Notes: a model not told the origin generated them from the sequence alone. Positions 6,427-15,586 are shown, counted from the stretch's first letter. The stretch is 64,000 nucleotides of DNA from Clostridia bacterium (GCA_017461385.1 JAFTXZ010000008.1:186001-250000), one strand, 5' to 3'. Made by a program: numbers and translations.

Positions 6427-6969
6427 ATGTTACTTTTTTATTTATCTTTAATCGATGAGGAAAATGTCAAGGATATATTTGGAGACATATATGAGCATCA
6501 TTTGGATTGGATGCTGAAAATCGCATACCATTTTTCAAAAAGCGAGGCTGATGCACAGGACATTGTCCACGACGTATTTATGGAAATAATCAAAAACGAC
6601 TGCTCCATTCCCATAGAAGACTATGACAAAACAAAGGCTTATCTATTCATTTGCATACGAAACAGAGCAACAAAAATTAAAAAGTCAAAAATCAAGCAAA
6701 AATTCACAAGCATTGACCACCTTTTTAATATATCAGCAGAGGATAATTTAGAGGATCAAATTGTAAAAGATGATATTCGCTCCTCGTTACTTACCTTTAT
6801 AAACAAATTGTCAGATAAATACAAGGACATTTTAACTCTAAATCTGGTTTACAACAAAACTTCAAAAGAGATTTCAAAAATAACGTGCATTCCGCAAAAG
6901 ACTGTTGAAACACGCTTAAGACGAGGTAAAATAATATTAAAGGAAAAGTTTAAGGATTTAGATATATGA
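6427..6969 (+). CDS. ECF-type RNA polymerase sigma factor
   Basis: A 180-residue sigma-70 family regulator. Region 2 spans about residues 20-90 (YEHHLDWMLKIAYHF, DAQDIVHDVFMEII), binding core polymerase and the -10 element. Region 4 spans about 125-178 (LSDKYKDILTLNLVYNKTSK to VETRLRRGKIILKEK), a helix-turn-helix for the -35 element. No region 3, as expected for ECF factors. It overlaps the next gene by ATGA, the arrangement of a sigma factor with its membrane-bound controller. Signal and target genes are unknown. Confidence 0.88.
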   Translation: MLLFYLSLIDEENVKDIFGDIYEHHLDWMLKIAYHFSKSEADAQDIVHDVFMEIIKNDCSIPIEDYDKTKAYLFICIRNRATKIKKSKIKQKFTSIDHLFNISAEDNLEDQIVKDDIRSSLLTFINKLSDKYKDILTLNLVYNKTSKEISKITCIPQKTVETRLRRGKIILKEKFKDLDI

Positions 6970-7628
6970 GTGCTAATATAGAACTAAAAAGAGTGCTTTT
7001 GGAAAGCACTCTTGCAGAGATTAAGGCAATTGAAGAATTAGATTACTCCTTTGTTAAAGCAGACGAAGCCTTCAAGGCAAGAATCAAGCAAGATATGAGG
7101 ACCTTTTCCAGCTTCAAGCCAAGGAGATTTTTTCTTATTCTTGCAGCTACACTTACTATTTGCTTTTGCATAGCGCTATCCGTCTCTGCCGACATGCGAA
7201 ACGGAATTATTGATTTTTTTGTCAGAACCTATGATAGCTTTTCAGAGATATTCTTTGAAAGGGGCGAGGAAATAGCCCCTGATACAATAGAGGTTGAATA
7301 TCAGCCCTCTTATTTCAAGGAAAACGGCTATGAAAGGATTTATTACAAGAAATATAATTCCATGATTTGCACAAGGTGGACAAGGAATTCACAGGAGGTT
7401 AGCCTTTTGCAAAAGACTATTGGCAATGGTAACCCATCGGTAGATACTGAAAACGCAGACTGTAACACTACATACGTAGGCGATTTGAAGGTGATTTATA
7501 CATACAAATATGCAACATACAACGTTTATTGGGTGCAGAATGGCTACTATTTTTCTCTCCAATGCCATTCAAGCATGAGCTGGAGCGACGTTGAAAAAAT
7601 CATTCTAAGCACAGCCATTGTTGAATAA
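6966..7628 (+). CDS. Membrane protein, probable anti-sigma partner (DUF4367-like)
   Basis: A 220-residue protein with a cytoplasmic N-terminal part (about 1-54), one membrane helix (about 56-77, FLILAATLTICFCIALSVSA) and an outside domain of about 140 residues ending in SMSWSDVEKIILSTAIVE. This last pattern, a short beta-rich domain closing with a phrase on sensing position and (S/D)xxEAxKI, is typical of DUF4367 proteins encoded behind ECF sigma genes in Clostridia. It is translationally coupled to the sigma gene. The usual zinc anti-sigma motif (HxxxCxxC) is absent, so inhibition by a different mode, or a sensor-only role, is possible. Confidence 0.7.
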   Translation: MSANIELKRVLLESTLAEIKAIEELDYSFVKADEAFKARIKQDMRTFSSFKPRRFFLILAATLTICFCIALSVSADMRNGIIDFFVRTYDSFSEIFFERGEEIAPDTIEVEYQPSYFKENGYERIYYKKYNSMICTRWTRNSQEVSLLQKTIGNGNPSVDTENADCNTTYVGDLKVIYTYKYATYNVYWVQNGYYFSLQCHSSMSWSDVEKIILSTAIVE

Positions 7629-7655
7629 AAAAGCAAGCACAGTGCTTGCTTTTTT
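7627..7655. terminator. Bidirectional terminator between convergent genes
   Basis: AAAAAAGCAAGC and GCTTGCTTTTTT form a hairpin with A- and T-runs on both sides. It can serve the sigma operon and the convergent ADP-ribosylglycohydrolase gene, whose stop codon it touches. Confidence 0.88.
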
Positions 7656-8448
7656 AGCTATTATAAATCTCATCGGCGTATTCGTTAAAATAGTCAATAA
7701 GATCTGTGTCTAGATAATCGAAAACCTCCTCGGCAAGGTTCTCGGGAATTCCATAGTATGCCTCGGCAATTGCGCCAGCCATAGCACCTATGGTGTCACC
7801 ATCTCCACCTAGGGAAATTGCATTTCTTACTGCGTCCTCAAAATCCGTTGATTCAAGAAAGCACATTATTCCCTGTGGCACGCTTCCCTGACAGGTTACG
7901 TCGAATTTATAGCTTGGTCTTATTTCATCAAGAGTAAAATCAAGGTCGTAATAATTTTCTTGTATGTAATCTTTTATTTCGCTTTTGGTTTTGCCATTTC
8001 TAGCTAAGAAAATGCAAGCTGAAATTGCTTGTGCGCCCTTTATGCCCTCTTTGTGGTTATGAGTTACCTCTGCACTCCATTCAGCTAAGGTCTCTGCTTC
8101 CTTGAGAGTTTTGGCAATCCAAGCAGTTGGGGACACGCGCATGGCAGAGCCGTTTCCGTAGCTATTATATGGTCCTAGGCGTTCGTTTTGTAGCCATTGA
8201 TAAAATCTAAAGCCGTAGCCAGCGTCGGAATGAGCATTGCCCAGCTGACGCATCAGGCTTATGAGCTTTTTTTGGAAGTCATCCTTATTGTGATAGTCAG
8301 AGCTTACCAAGGCACAACCAACTGCTATTGTCATTATACTATCGTCAGTGGCACGGCATCCTCCTTGAAAAAAGGGGAAGGTCTTGGTCTTATCCGACTC
8401 AAACTCGTAAGGTGAGCCACATACGTCACCTATTATTGCTCCTAACAT
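7654..8448 (-). CDS. ADP-ribosylglycohydrolase family protein
   Basis: A 264-residue enzyme of the DraG/ARH family, which removes ADP-ribose from modified proteins or related molecules using two Mg ions. Metal ligands are visible in TDDS (residues 34-37) and in the late GGDGDTIGAMAGAIA motif; GDVCGSPYE near the N-terminus is the family opening. Length is usual. The start has AGGAGAATAAA upstream. It begins one base after the stop of the ClC gene, so the two are an operon with the acyltransferase gene before them. Substrate unknown. Confidence 0.9.
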   Translation of the reverse strand: MLGAIIGDVCGSPYEFESDKTKTFPFFQGGCRATDDSIMTIAVGCALVSSDYHNKDDFQKKLISLMRQLGNAHSDAGYGFRFYQWLQNERLGPYNSYGNGSAMRVSPTAWIAKTLKEAETLAEWSAEVTHNHKEGIKGAQAISACIFLARNGKTKSEIKDYIQENYYDLDFTLDEIRPSYKFDVTCQGSVPQGIMCFLESTDFEDAVRNAISLGGDGDTIGAMAGAIAEAYYGIPENLAEEVFDYLDTDLIDYFNEYADEIYNS

Positions 8449-8449
8449 T

Positions 8450-10039
8450 TTATTCTCCTGCCTTTGGTTTTTGCTTGCCCACTATTGCCTCTATTACTCT
8501 CTTTGTTTCATTTTCATCATTTGTTGAGTACTGAATTTGAAGTATGTCGCCAGCGTGCAATAGCTTTCCTCCGTGACCATCGACCTCCTGGCTTTTAGCG
8601 CTAGCCTTCTTTACAGATAAAACGAAAAGATTTGCAGGCCAAAAAATATCTCTTATCTGCTTTCCTACAGCAAAGGCTCCTGCCATTACCTCAACCTGCT
8701 CCTTGACTATTTTTGCTTCCTTTCCGCGGTTAAGCTCCTCGATTTTACCCTCCATAGCGGTGTCATTTATAGAGGTTGTTTCAAATAGCTCGGTTACAAA
8801 ATATGAAAGAATTGCTACTATAACAATCGCTAAAATATTTTCATAGCAGGACAGAGCCTCTATTGCAAATACGATTGCCGTTAATGGTGTTTTCATAACA
8901 CCAGACATGGTTGCAGTTATGCCAAGAATAATGATTATTCCGTATAGCTCCTCGCCTCCACCAAGAGAAAGAACGATTTTTCCAACAATTGAGGCAACGA
9001 TTGCGCCAAGTGCAAGGGTTGGAATAAACATACCACCCGTTATACCATTTTTATTAGCAGACAACGTCAGGGTTGAGCGCACAATCAATACCAAAATCAA
9101 AAGTGTGATTGGTACGCTTCCTGCGAATATTTGATGAATTAGCTCATGACCTGTTGAAACGTTAGAAAAGGACACTAGTCCCATTATTACCGTTACGGTC
9201 AAAATTGCAAATATTTTATATTGTGGCTTTACCCCAGCAAGCCTTTTGCTGAAGAATTTTGAAAGTAGCTTATAGTAGTTCAAGAGTAAAACTCCAAAGA
9301 TACCTATTGCTAAGCCCACTACCAACGGAACCCATAGTTGTTTTAGCTCAAGGGCTGACATTGGTGCAACATCAAAGAGCTGAGTTGAAACTCCAAGCCA
9401 TGGAGCAAATATTTGATTCGCTATGCTTGAGAAAACAACAGAGCTTGATGCCACAATCATAATTGTTGGAGAGATACGCTGATGCGCCTCCTCGATTGCA
9501 AAGAGAATTCCAGATATTGGTGCGCCTGTTGCTACGTAGAAGCCAGAGCATGCTCCACCAGTCATTGAATATCTATCCCATGCCGTATGCCGTCTTGCTA
9601 AAATATAGACACTTCCCCTGCCTATTGAGGTTCCCATTTGAACGGCAGGACCCTCATTGCCAAGAGGAACGCCTATTAAAAATGTAACTAAGGACATTAC
9701 AAAAACGCCCAGGAGATTTCTAAGCCACTTGAAGGTAACAAGGTCGCGAAGAATTGCTATGCTGGTTGGAATTCCTCCACCCTTAATATTGGGAATTTTC
9801 TTGTAGATGAATGCAAAAAGCAGGCTTATGCCAAAAAGCGCAAGAATAACCAGTGGCAGAAAGTAAAGATGCCCCCTTAAATACTCGTAGCCCATTTCGG
9901 ACACCTCTATTACGTGCTTTGCACATAGCTTGTACAGGTTTACAACAAGTGCTGTTAATGTTCCCGTAACAAAGCCAAAGACAATTGAGGGCACTATGAA
10001 ATTTATTATAAAGCTTCTAGCACTATCATTTCTTTGCAT
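8450..10039 (-). CDS. ClC-type chloride channel or antiporter with TrkA-C domain
   Basis: A 529-residue membrane protein with the ClC signature segments: GGGIPTS (87-93), GNEGPAVQMG (from 127, holding the gating glutamate) and GGMFIPTLALGA. About ten or more membrane helices follow one another up to residue 430. The C-terminal part (about 440-520, EQVEVMAGAFAVGKQIRDIF and on) is a TrkA-C/RCK-like regulatory domain, a known fusion in bacterial ClC proteins. The gating glutamate suggests either channel or H+/Cl- exchange. The ATG has AAGGAGAAAAA before it. Confidence 0.92.
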   Translation of the reverse strand: MQRNDSARSFIINFIVPSIVFGFVTGTLTALVVNLYKLCAKHVIEVSEMGYEYLRGHLYFLPLVILALFGISLLFAFIYKKIPNIKGGGIPTSIAILRDLVTFKWLRNLLGVFVMSLVTFLIGVPLGNEGPAVQMGTSIGRGSVYILARRHTAWDRYSMTGGACSGFYVATGAPISGILFAIEEAHQRISPTIMIVASSSVVFSSIANQIFAPWLGVSTQLFDVAPMSALELKQLWVPLVVGLAIGIFGVLLLNYYKLLSKFFSKRLAGVKPQYKIFAILTVTVIMGLVSFSNVSTGHELIHQIFAGSVPITLLILVLIVRSTLTLSANKNGITGGMFIPTLALGAIVASIVGKIVLSLGGGEELYGIIIILGITATMSGVMKTPLTAIVFAIEALSCYENILAIVIVAILSYFVTELFETTSINDTAMEGKIEELNRGKEAKIVKEQVEVMAGAFAVGKQIRDIFWPANLFVLSVKKASAKSQEVDGHGGKLLHAGDILQIQYSTNDENETKRVIEAIVGKQKPKAGE

Positions 10040-10048
10040 TTTTTCTCC

Positions 10049-11293
10049 TTACAAAACCTTGTTTTTTACATAAATTGAATTATTTGGAACTACACCTTCG
10101 ACAACAGAATTTGGCACAATAACGCATTTATCGCCGATTTGCGCATTTTCCTTTACCACAATTGGCCCAGACACAGAAAATTCGTACATTAGGTGCTTAA
10201 AGGAAAAGCCGACGCGTCTTTCCTTAGCTACAATGCTATGTCCTGTTGAATATAGTAAAGTGTCGTTTCCTACGGTTGCGTTATTTTCAATGGTTACAGG
10301 GCCTGAAAAATAGACACTGTCCCCTATTTTTACGTTATCACCGATTTTTGTCATACCTAGCATATCAACAAACAAATCCTTGCCGATTTGCAGATTTTTG
10401 CCGTGGTTAGGGAAAAGAATGTTTAAGATTTCCTCTCGGCGTTTTTGGGTAGTGGTTGGCGCATTTATTTCAGAGCAAAGGCGATGAGTATAAATATACA
10501 TAAGACCTAGCCTTATGCCAGTTGAATTAAACGTCTTACCCTCATAAATTCTAAGATAGCTTTTCGGTAGGCTTCTGTAGCCAAGATCCCTTAGTGTCTT
10601 ACGAAGCTCCTCGTTTTTGCCGACCTTTTCTTCCTTTTTTGCAAGCAGTGATTGGCTTTTATCAATTATTTTGATAACTCTAGCCGGATTGCCTACGGCA
10701 AGCGATGAAGCCTCAATGCTTTCGGTGACATGGGCACCTGCACCAATTACTGTATTATCGCCAATTGAGGTATCACCATCAATTTTGACGCCTGCGCATA
10801 TCCAGGTGTCGCTTCCAATGTGTACCCTTGTGAGTCTTATTTTATCTCCTTCTACTATTGGTGAATCTGAGCCGACGCTTATTTTTGTTGCAAAAATAGT
10901 GTAATTCTCACACTCCACCAAGGAAAATGGAGAAAATTCCACCTTTCTATTAGTGAAGCCACAGCCGTTGAAGTCAACTAAGCCTATTACCACACTTAGA
11001 TTTTCACCAACGCTTGAAAGTGTACCGTGAATCGGAAAAAGCAAATCAAGCAAATGAAGCTTTTTGAAGTAGGTGCGAAGAATTTTGAAAATAGATGGAT
11101 TTTTGCCCATTTTTCCATTGCTTTCATTATATTCATCGCATAACTGTTTGGAGATTTCAAGTAGTCTAAGATATGCTTTATCCTTGGGGTCAAATAGCTC
11201 CCCCTTGTACATTTTTTCTATCTCTGCAAGCTCCTGTGCCTTAAAGCCAAAATGCTTTTTCAGGTGAGCTAGCTTTCTTTTGATTTTATCCAT
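10049..11293 (-). CDS. Tandem hexapeptide-repeat acyltransferase
   Basis: A 414-residue protein built from two copies of the maltose/galactoside O-acetyltransferase fold. Copy 1 (about 1-205) has an N-terminal Maa-like helical part and left-handed beta-helix ending VTESIEASSLAVGNPARVIK; copy 2 (about 225-414) repeats the plan, ending NSIYVKNKVL. Usual family members have one copy of about 185-200 residues. Only copy 1 keeps the closing GNPARVI signature; copy 2 has a STGHSI segment that may hold the catalytic His. It may acetylate a sugar or surface polymer. First gene of the run with the ClC and ADP-ribosylglycohydrolase genes. Confidence 0.8.
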   Translation of the reverse strand: MDKIKRKLAHLKKHFGFKAQELAEIEKMYKGELFDPKDKAYLRLLEISKQLCDEYNESNGKMGKNPSIFKILRTYFKKLHLLDLLFPIHGTLSSVGENLSVVIGLVDFNGCGFTNRKVEFSPFSLVECENYTIFATKISVGSDSPIVEGDKIRLTRVHIGSDTWICAGVKIDGDTSIGDNTVIGAGAHVTESIEASSLAVGNPARVIKIIDKSQSLLAKKEEKVGKNEELRKTLRDLGYRSLPKSYLRIYEGKTFNSTGIRLGLMYIYTHRLCSEINAPTTTQKRREEILNILFPNHGKNLQIGKDLFVDMLGMTKIGDNVKIGDSVYFSGPVTIENNATVGNDTLLYSTGHSIVAKERRVGFSFKHLMYEFSVSGPIVVKENAQIGDKCVIVPNSVVEGVVPNNSIYVKNKVL

Positions 11294-11323
11294 AATATTC
11301 CTTATCCTTGTGTAGTTATAATA

Positions 11324-11352
11324 ATTTTATCATAGATACATTTTTTTGTCAA
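11324..11352 (-). promoter_or_regulatory. Promoter of the acyltransferase-ClC-ARH operon
   Basis: On the minus strand TTGACA, a 17-base spacer ending TATGA, and TAAAAT, about 30 bases ahead of the ATG. Confidence 0.8.
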
Positions 11353-11422
11353 CGCAAAATGAAATATGCAAAAGCTACAGATATCTTGATTTATCCGTGA
11401 AATGAATTAAAGGAGGATCACT

Positions 11423-11698
11423 ATGAGGAAATTTCTTGCTATCATCATTTTAACACTTCTTATTCTATGCTCCTGCTCAAGTGCTGATTACAGCCTAAGC
11501 AAAAACGAAGATAAGGGTGAGTATCCTGGATATTTACAGGGCAACGTGGAATACGTAGTTAATGAGTCGAGCAAAAGGTATCATCTTCCCTCCTGCCACC
11601 ATGCAAGGGAAATGGAAAATCCTGTGAAAACGTCTAGTCTTAAAATGCTTATAGAAAAGGGATATACTCCCTGCTCTGTTTGTATTAAAAACAACTAA
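11423..11698 (+). CDS. Small lipoprotein with a nuclease-associated Cys/His motif
   Basis: A 91-residue lipoprotein: signal peptide with lipobox LCSC at about residues 15-18. The C-terminal 45 residues (YHLPSCHHAREM through GYTPCSVCIKN) match the short domain often seen at the end of secreted thermonuclease or DNA-uptake-related proteins, where H-x3-C and C-x2-C probably bind a metal ion. No nuclease domain is present here, so this is the module on its own. AAAGGAGGATCACT precedes the ATG. Confidence 0.7.
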   Translation: MRKFLAIIILTLLILCSCSSADYSLSKNEDKGEYPGYLQGNVEYVVNESSKRYHLPSCHHAREMENPVKTSSLKMLIEKGYTPCSVCIKNN

Positions 11699-11725
11699 AA
11701 TCCCGACACGTGTCGGGATTTTTTG
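11699..11725. terminator. Bidirectional terminator
   Basis: AATCCCGACAC pairs perfectly with GTGTCGGGATT, followed by a T-run, between the small lipoprotein gene and the convergent glycosidase gene. Confidence 0.9.
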
Positions 11726-13309
11726 TTATGGTCTTGCTATTAAATTACCTTCCTCTTTATCCCATACGAAGCTGATTTCTTCTCCGTTAAGCAAATAATG
11801 CTGAGGGCAAACGGTTTCCATCCAGTCAAGAGGAACAAGCTCATCCCTTTGAACTGAAGCTACCCTGAAGGCTTCTCTTAGCTCCTCTAGTTCTTTTTCG
11901 TTTAGTATTCCCGGCTTACAGGATACAAAGAGTGCCGAGCCACTTCTTGAAAGAATTTTTAGCCACTGTCTGTTTAGCTCCCATGGAATTGCACCTGTAA
12001 TGCCTACACAGTCAGCATCTGCGCCAAAGAACGCATTATTTTGTCCTAGTCTGAAGGCTAGCGTGTTTATACCCATTTTCGCAGTTCTTGACCACTCAAA
12101 GCCACTGGTGTCGTCTCCTGTTCTGTTAAGCTGGTGAAGTCCTGCGCAAAGGTGCCCAATAGCATTACAGCCAATTATGACTGCTCCCCTTGAATTGTCC
12201 TTTATAGTTTTGTAAAATCCCTTTATAATTTGGGCTGTGGTTTTTGTTTTGTCAAAAAAGCCCCAGCTGCCTCTTGCCATTGGACCATTTATTTCAAAGC
12301 CCCATCTACCAAAAATATCAAAGGTGGAAAAGTCGTGCTTTATTAGCACATAGCCCCAATCAACAAGAGTTTTTGTAGTTTCGGCTACATATTCAAGCAC
12401 CTTTGGGTGTGATGGGTCAAGAACTTTTTCGCATCTTTCAAGATAGTATTCCTCCGGGAAGGTATCAACCTTTCTTGGCTCGTCGTCCTTTCCGTTTACC
12501 AGATATCTCACCCAGATGCCTGGACGAACACCGATTTTCTTCATTTCATCGGCGAGCCCCTTCATATCAGGAAATCTTTCGTTGCCGAGATTCCATGGTG
12601 CGTCTGTGGGGTTTGGTTGCCATCCGTCATCAATTACCATATATGGTATATTTTCGTTCTCCTTGCATAGCTCCTTTACGATTTTTGAGTCGTTAATGAT
12701 CTCCTCGTGGGAGCTTTTTCCATAGGCATAGTACCAGTTATTTGAGCCGTACACCACGTGGTCTGCAAGATATGGCTGTGGGCACATAGCCTTGGAAAAT
12801 TCCTTTAGGGCTGAAAAGGCAGAAATGCCCTTATATTCCTCGAAAAGAACAGTTGCACACTCCAGCTCACCTGTTAGGACGGTTGGTCTTGTGCCGTTTC
12901 TTATATCAAGCCATAGGGTAACGCCCTGACTATCACACTGCCAAAATGCCAAGGAGTTACATCCTGTTTCAACTCCAAAGCATTCTGTAAATCTTTGAGA
13001 GTAGTCTCTTTCCATATCACTTCCGTTTGACAAGAGGAAGTACCAGGGCATATTTCTTTCAGGGCAAATTCCTCGCCATTCAAGGTCTCCGTAGCCTCTT
13101 TCCCAGGCATCGCCAAGCGCCTTCACTCCTGTTCTTATTTTTTCATTCCAGCGAAGACGTAGGTAGCATACACCAAGCTCTTTTGCCTTTAGAATAACCT
13201 TGAGTCCCTTATCCTCTATCAAGACAAGCTGAGCCTTGTCGGTGTTTTGTATGTCAAGGGTTTCGTTTTCGGTATATAGATATATAAAATCTGGTTTTCT
13301 TAGCTTCAT
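11726..13309 (-). CDS. GH36-type alpha-galactosidase-like glycosidase
   Basis: A 527-residue cytoplasmic enzyme of clan GH-D. IPYMVIDDGWQPNP is the typical start of the catalytic barrel; VLIKHDFSTFD holds the likely nucleophile Asp, and RTGDDTSG the likely acid/base Asp. It has no signal peptide. At 527 residues it is shorter than canonical GH36 (about 700), with a trimmed N-terminal beta domain. It is followed 12 bases upstream by an isomerase/epimerase-like gene, suggesting one pathway that splits and converts an imported sugar. The linkage specificity is not readable. Confidence 0.8.
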   Translation of the reverse strand: MKLRKPDFIYLYTENETLDIQNTDKAQLVLIEDKGLKVILKAKELGVCYLRLRWNEKIRTGVKALGDAWERGYGDLEWRGICPERNMPWYFLLSNGSDMERDYSQRFTECFGVETGCNSLAFWQCDSQGVTLWLDIRNGTRPTVLTGELECATVLFEEYKGISAFSALKEFSKAMCPQPYLADHVVYGSNNWYYAYGKSSHEEIINDSKIVKELCKENENIPYMVIDDGWQPNPTDAPWNLGNERFPDMKGLADEMKKIGVRPGIWVRYLVNGKDDEPRKVDTFPEEYYLERCEKVLDPSHPKVLEYVAETTKTLVDWGYVLIKHDFSTFDIFGRWGFEINGPMARGSWGFFDKTKTTAQIIKGFYKTIKDNSRGAVIIGCNAIGHLCAGLHQLNRTGDDTSGFEWSRTAKMGINTLAFRLGQNNAFFGADADCVGITGAIPWELNRQWLKILSRSGSALFVSCKPGILNEKELEELREAFRVASVQRDELVPLDWMETVCPQHYLLNGEEISFVWDKEEGNLIARP

Positions 13310-13321
13310 ATTTACCTCATA

Positions 13322-14167
13322 TTAATCCCAAAAGCCGAGATTTGGCTTTGGTGTGGAAATTGTTGTTGGAGTCTTGCCCTCAAAAAGCTCTTTTGCATTC
13401 AATACAAAATCCTCGTAGGTTAAGCTTCTTGGTCTTATAATAGTTTTTGGGCATCCAAGGTCTATTTCATATAACCATACTCCATCGTATCCAACCTCAT
13501 TAAGAGCATTTATAATACCCTGCCAATCGTTCTTTCCCTCACCAGGTAGCCAGTGTCTTTCGTTTATAAAATCATAGTCAGAAATGTGGGTTGATTTAAT
13601 TTTATTGCCCAATCTACGAATAAGCTCTACGTTGTCGTCATACAAAAGATGGTTGGTATCGAAGCACACATATAGATCCGGGTGGGCACTGATTAGCTCC
13701 TCCATATCGCTTATGCTTCTACCAAGGCAGGTGCGAGGCAGATCCTCAACAAGAATTATCGCTCCCCTTTCCTTTGCATACTCTGCAAGAGTGAAAAGGC
13801 TTTTTTTAGCACAAGCCATACGGCACGCCCTGTCCTTTTCCTCAATTGGCTCACCACTTGCGTGAATTACGAATTTATAAATGCCAATTTCTGTTGCTTT
13901 ATCTATAAAGCCCTTTAGGTATTCCAAGGATTTGTCTGCTAAATCCTCCCTTGAAATATCAAGCTCACTAAATGGCATAAAGGGAAAGTGAAAGGAGCAA
14001 ATTTCCACGTTATACTTTTTTGAAAGCTCGGATAGCTCATCAAAGCAGAGCTTTTCATAATTTGCTGAGTCAACGGAAATTTCCATACACTCGATTCCTG
14101 CACGGTTATAAGACTTAAAGCATTCCTCATCTGGAAAGCAAGGGGTTGAAAGACCAATTCTAAACAT
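13322..14167 (-). CDS. Sugar phosphate isomerase/epimerase (xylose isomerase-like barrel)
   Basis: A 281-residue TIM-barrel protein of the AP endonuclease 2 superfamily. Metal ligands are suggested by the glutamate in ILVEDLPRT, the CFDTNHLLY segment, THISDYD and the closing YEIDLG. The start at 14167 (MFRIGLSTPCFPDE) has AAAAAGGAGTACCC just before it; an open frame of 20 more codons upstream has no such site. It lies directly upstream of the GH36-like gene in one operon. Function is probably sugar epimerisation in that pathway. Confidence 0.82.
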   Translation of the reverse strand: MFRIGLSTPCFPDEECFKSYNRAGIECMEISVDSANYEKLCFDELSELSKKYNVEICSFHFPFMPFSELDISREDLADKSLEYLKGFIDKATEIGIYKFVIHASGEPIEEKDRACRMACAKKSLFTLAEYAKERGAIILVEDLPRTCLGRSISDMEELISAHPDLYVCFDTNHLLYDDNVELIRRLGNKIKSTHISDYDFINERHWLPGEGKNDWQGIINALNEVGYDGVWLYEIDLGCPKTIIRPRSLTYEDFVLNAKELFEGKTPTTISTPKPNLGFWD

Positions 14168-14242
14168 AGGGTACTCCTTTTTATATTTCGTTGCTTTTAT
14201 TCTATCACGGTAAGAATATAAAATCAATAAATAAATAAAGAA

Positions 14243-14267
14243 AAAAGGTCATTTTAATGACCTTTTG
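14243..14267. terminator. Terminator of the PlsC-lipoprotein operon
   Basis: AAAAGGTCATT pairs with AATGACCTTTT across TT, placed just after the stop of the small lipoprotein gene on the minus strand. Confidence 0.8.
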
Positions 14268-14270
14268 TTC

Positions 14271-14726
14271 TTAGTTAAGCTCTATTGAAAGATCAAAGCC
14301 TGCACTCTCTCCTGCGAGTCTAATTACTACGCTTGTATCAGCTGGTACGGCTATTGTCGCGGTGCTTTCTCCCTCGGGGATATCACAAGAAATTTCACCA
14401 TTAACTATTACGGCAATGCGAGCATTTCCTTGGGACAAGACAAAGCAGGTATCTATGGTAAGCTCAGCTTCGTTTGAAAAATATTCATTTGCTATAGTGT
14501 TTACTCCAGAAAACTTATTTACCTTATAGGTTATTTTGTTGCCCACCCTGTTTTTTGTTGCCACATTTTGGACAAAGGAGTTGCTACCACTTAGCAAATC
14601 CTCCTCGGTTAAGGAGCAAAGAGTATGGTCGTTTTCGCCGTTTGTGTCCTCAATATGACCAAAATTACAGGAGCAAAGCGAAAGCACTAGTATAGCTACT
14701 AAAATTGTAGAAATTATCTTTTTCAT
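14271..14726 (-). CDS. Small lipoprotein of unknown function
   Basis: A 151-residue exported lipoprotein. MKKIISTILVAILVLSLCSC is the signal peptide with lipobox; the mature domain is a single beta-rich fold (residues about 55-150) with no family I recognise. The start at 14726 is chosen because GTGAGGAAT lies 8 bases upstream; GTG 14741 and ATG 14732 are alternatives. It follows the acyltransferase gene with overlap or a gap of a few bases, so they are co-expressed. Confidence 0.7.
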   Translation of the reverse strand: MKKIISTILVAILVLSLCSCNFGHIEDTNGENDHTLCSLTEEDLLSGSNSFVQNVATKNRVGNKITYKVNKFSGVNTIANEYFSNEAELTIDTCFVLSQGNARIAVIVNGEISCDIPEGESTATIAVPADTSVVIRLAGESAGFDLSIELN

Positions 14727-14737
14727 ATTCATATTCC

Positions 14738-15562
14738 TCACATTGTTTTTTGATACGTATCAATATTTTGATCTGTATTGTATGTTGGATCCCCTGGATT
14801 AATGCCATTCATAACCTGCATTATATGGTATGCTTCCCTTTGAAGCTTCTCTACAGCTTCCCAAACCACAAGGCTTGTATCTGGGAAAATTGGCTCTCCC
14901 ACGTGCACCTCTGCCATTGGAGCCTTGCTGAACCATTTTTCAATTCCACGTCTTGGTCTAAAGGAAATGGTAAGTGGCAAAATTGGTTTATTATACTTTA
15001 CCGCATACTTGAAAACTGCATTTTTCAGTGGACGTATATCCGGGTAGTAAAACCACATTGAGCCCTCCGGATAAAAATGAATCCACTTGCCCTTTTCAAG
15101 TCTTTCCTTAATCGCTTTATTAAACTGTGCCATAGCTCTGATATTGTCTGTAGGAACAGGTATTCCTCCTGCCCAGTCGATGAGTGGTCCGTTAGGACCC
15201 TCAAAGTTAGTCTTCCAGCCTGGAAACATTGGGGTATATGGTCTTATTGCCTTTAATACGCAAAGAAAATCCCACATTAAAACGTGGTTGCAAATTGAAA
15301 TTGCGCCACCCTTCAGAGCCTTTTTATGCTTTTTTAGGTTTTTTCTGCCGTATACCTTAGCGCCATGTCTTAAGCTACAAACAGGTATTCCAAGAAGGTT
15401 TACAACTATAAAAAACGTTACTCTTTTTACCCAGCCTAAAAATCCCTTTTGTGCGTAATTATATTTTTCATCAAAATGCGTGTCACGAAGATGCTTTACA
15501 GTAATCATGTGTTCATCACTTCTTGATGGATAATCGTAATTCAAGTTATGTCTGTAATACAT
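14738..15562 (-). CDS. PlsC-type acyltransferase (lysophospholipid acyltransferase family)
   Basis: A 274-residue enzyme that would transfer an acyl chain to a lysophosphatidic acid or related lipid at the membrane. The catalytic HxxxxD is NHVLMWD, the substrate-binding block is FYPEGSMW, and GGIPVPTDN is the third family motif. A hydrophobic segment (WVKRVTFFIVVNLLGIPVCS) anchors the N-terminal part. AAAAGGAGTATGT precedes the ATG. It heads an operon with the small lipoprotein. Confidence 0.9.
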   Translation of the reverse strand: MYYRHNLNYDYPSRSDEHMITVKHLRDTHFDEKYNYAQKGFLGWVKRVTFFIVVNLLGIPVCSLRHGAKVYGRKNLKKHKKALKGGAISICNHVLMWDFLCVLKAIRPYTPMFPGWKTNFEGPNGPLIDWAGGIPVPTDNIRAMAQFNKAIKERLEKGKWIHFYPEGSMWFYYPDIRPLKNAVFKYAVKYNKPILPLTISFRPRRGIEKWFSKAPMAEVHVGEPIFPDTSLVVWEAVEKLQREAYHIMQVMNGINPGDPTYNTDQNIDTYQKTM

Positions 15563-15586
15563 ACATACTCCTTTTCATTTTTTTAC

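Noticed and set aside
13584..13865. Overlapping frames on the opposite strand of the isomerase gene, and similar shadows elsewhere
   Set aside because: They lack start signals and mirror well-defined genes; none has a recognisable product.
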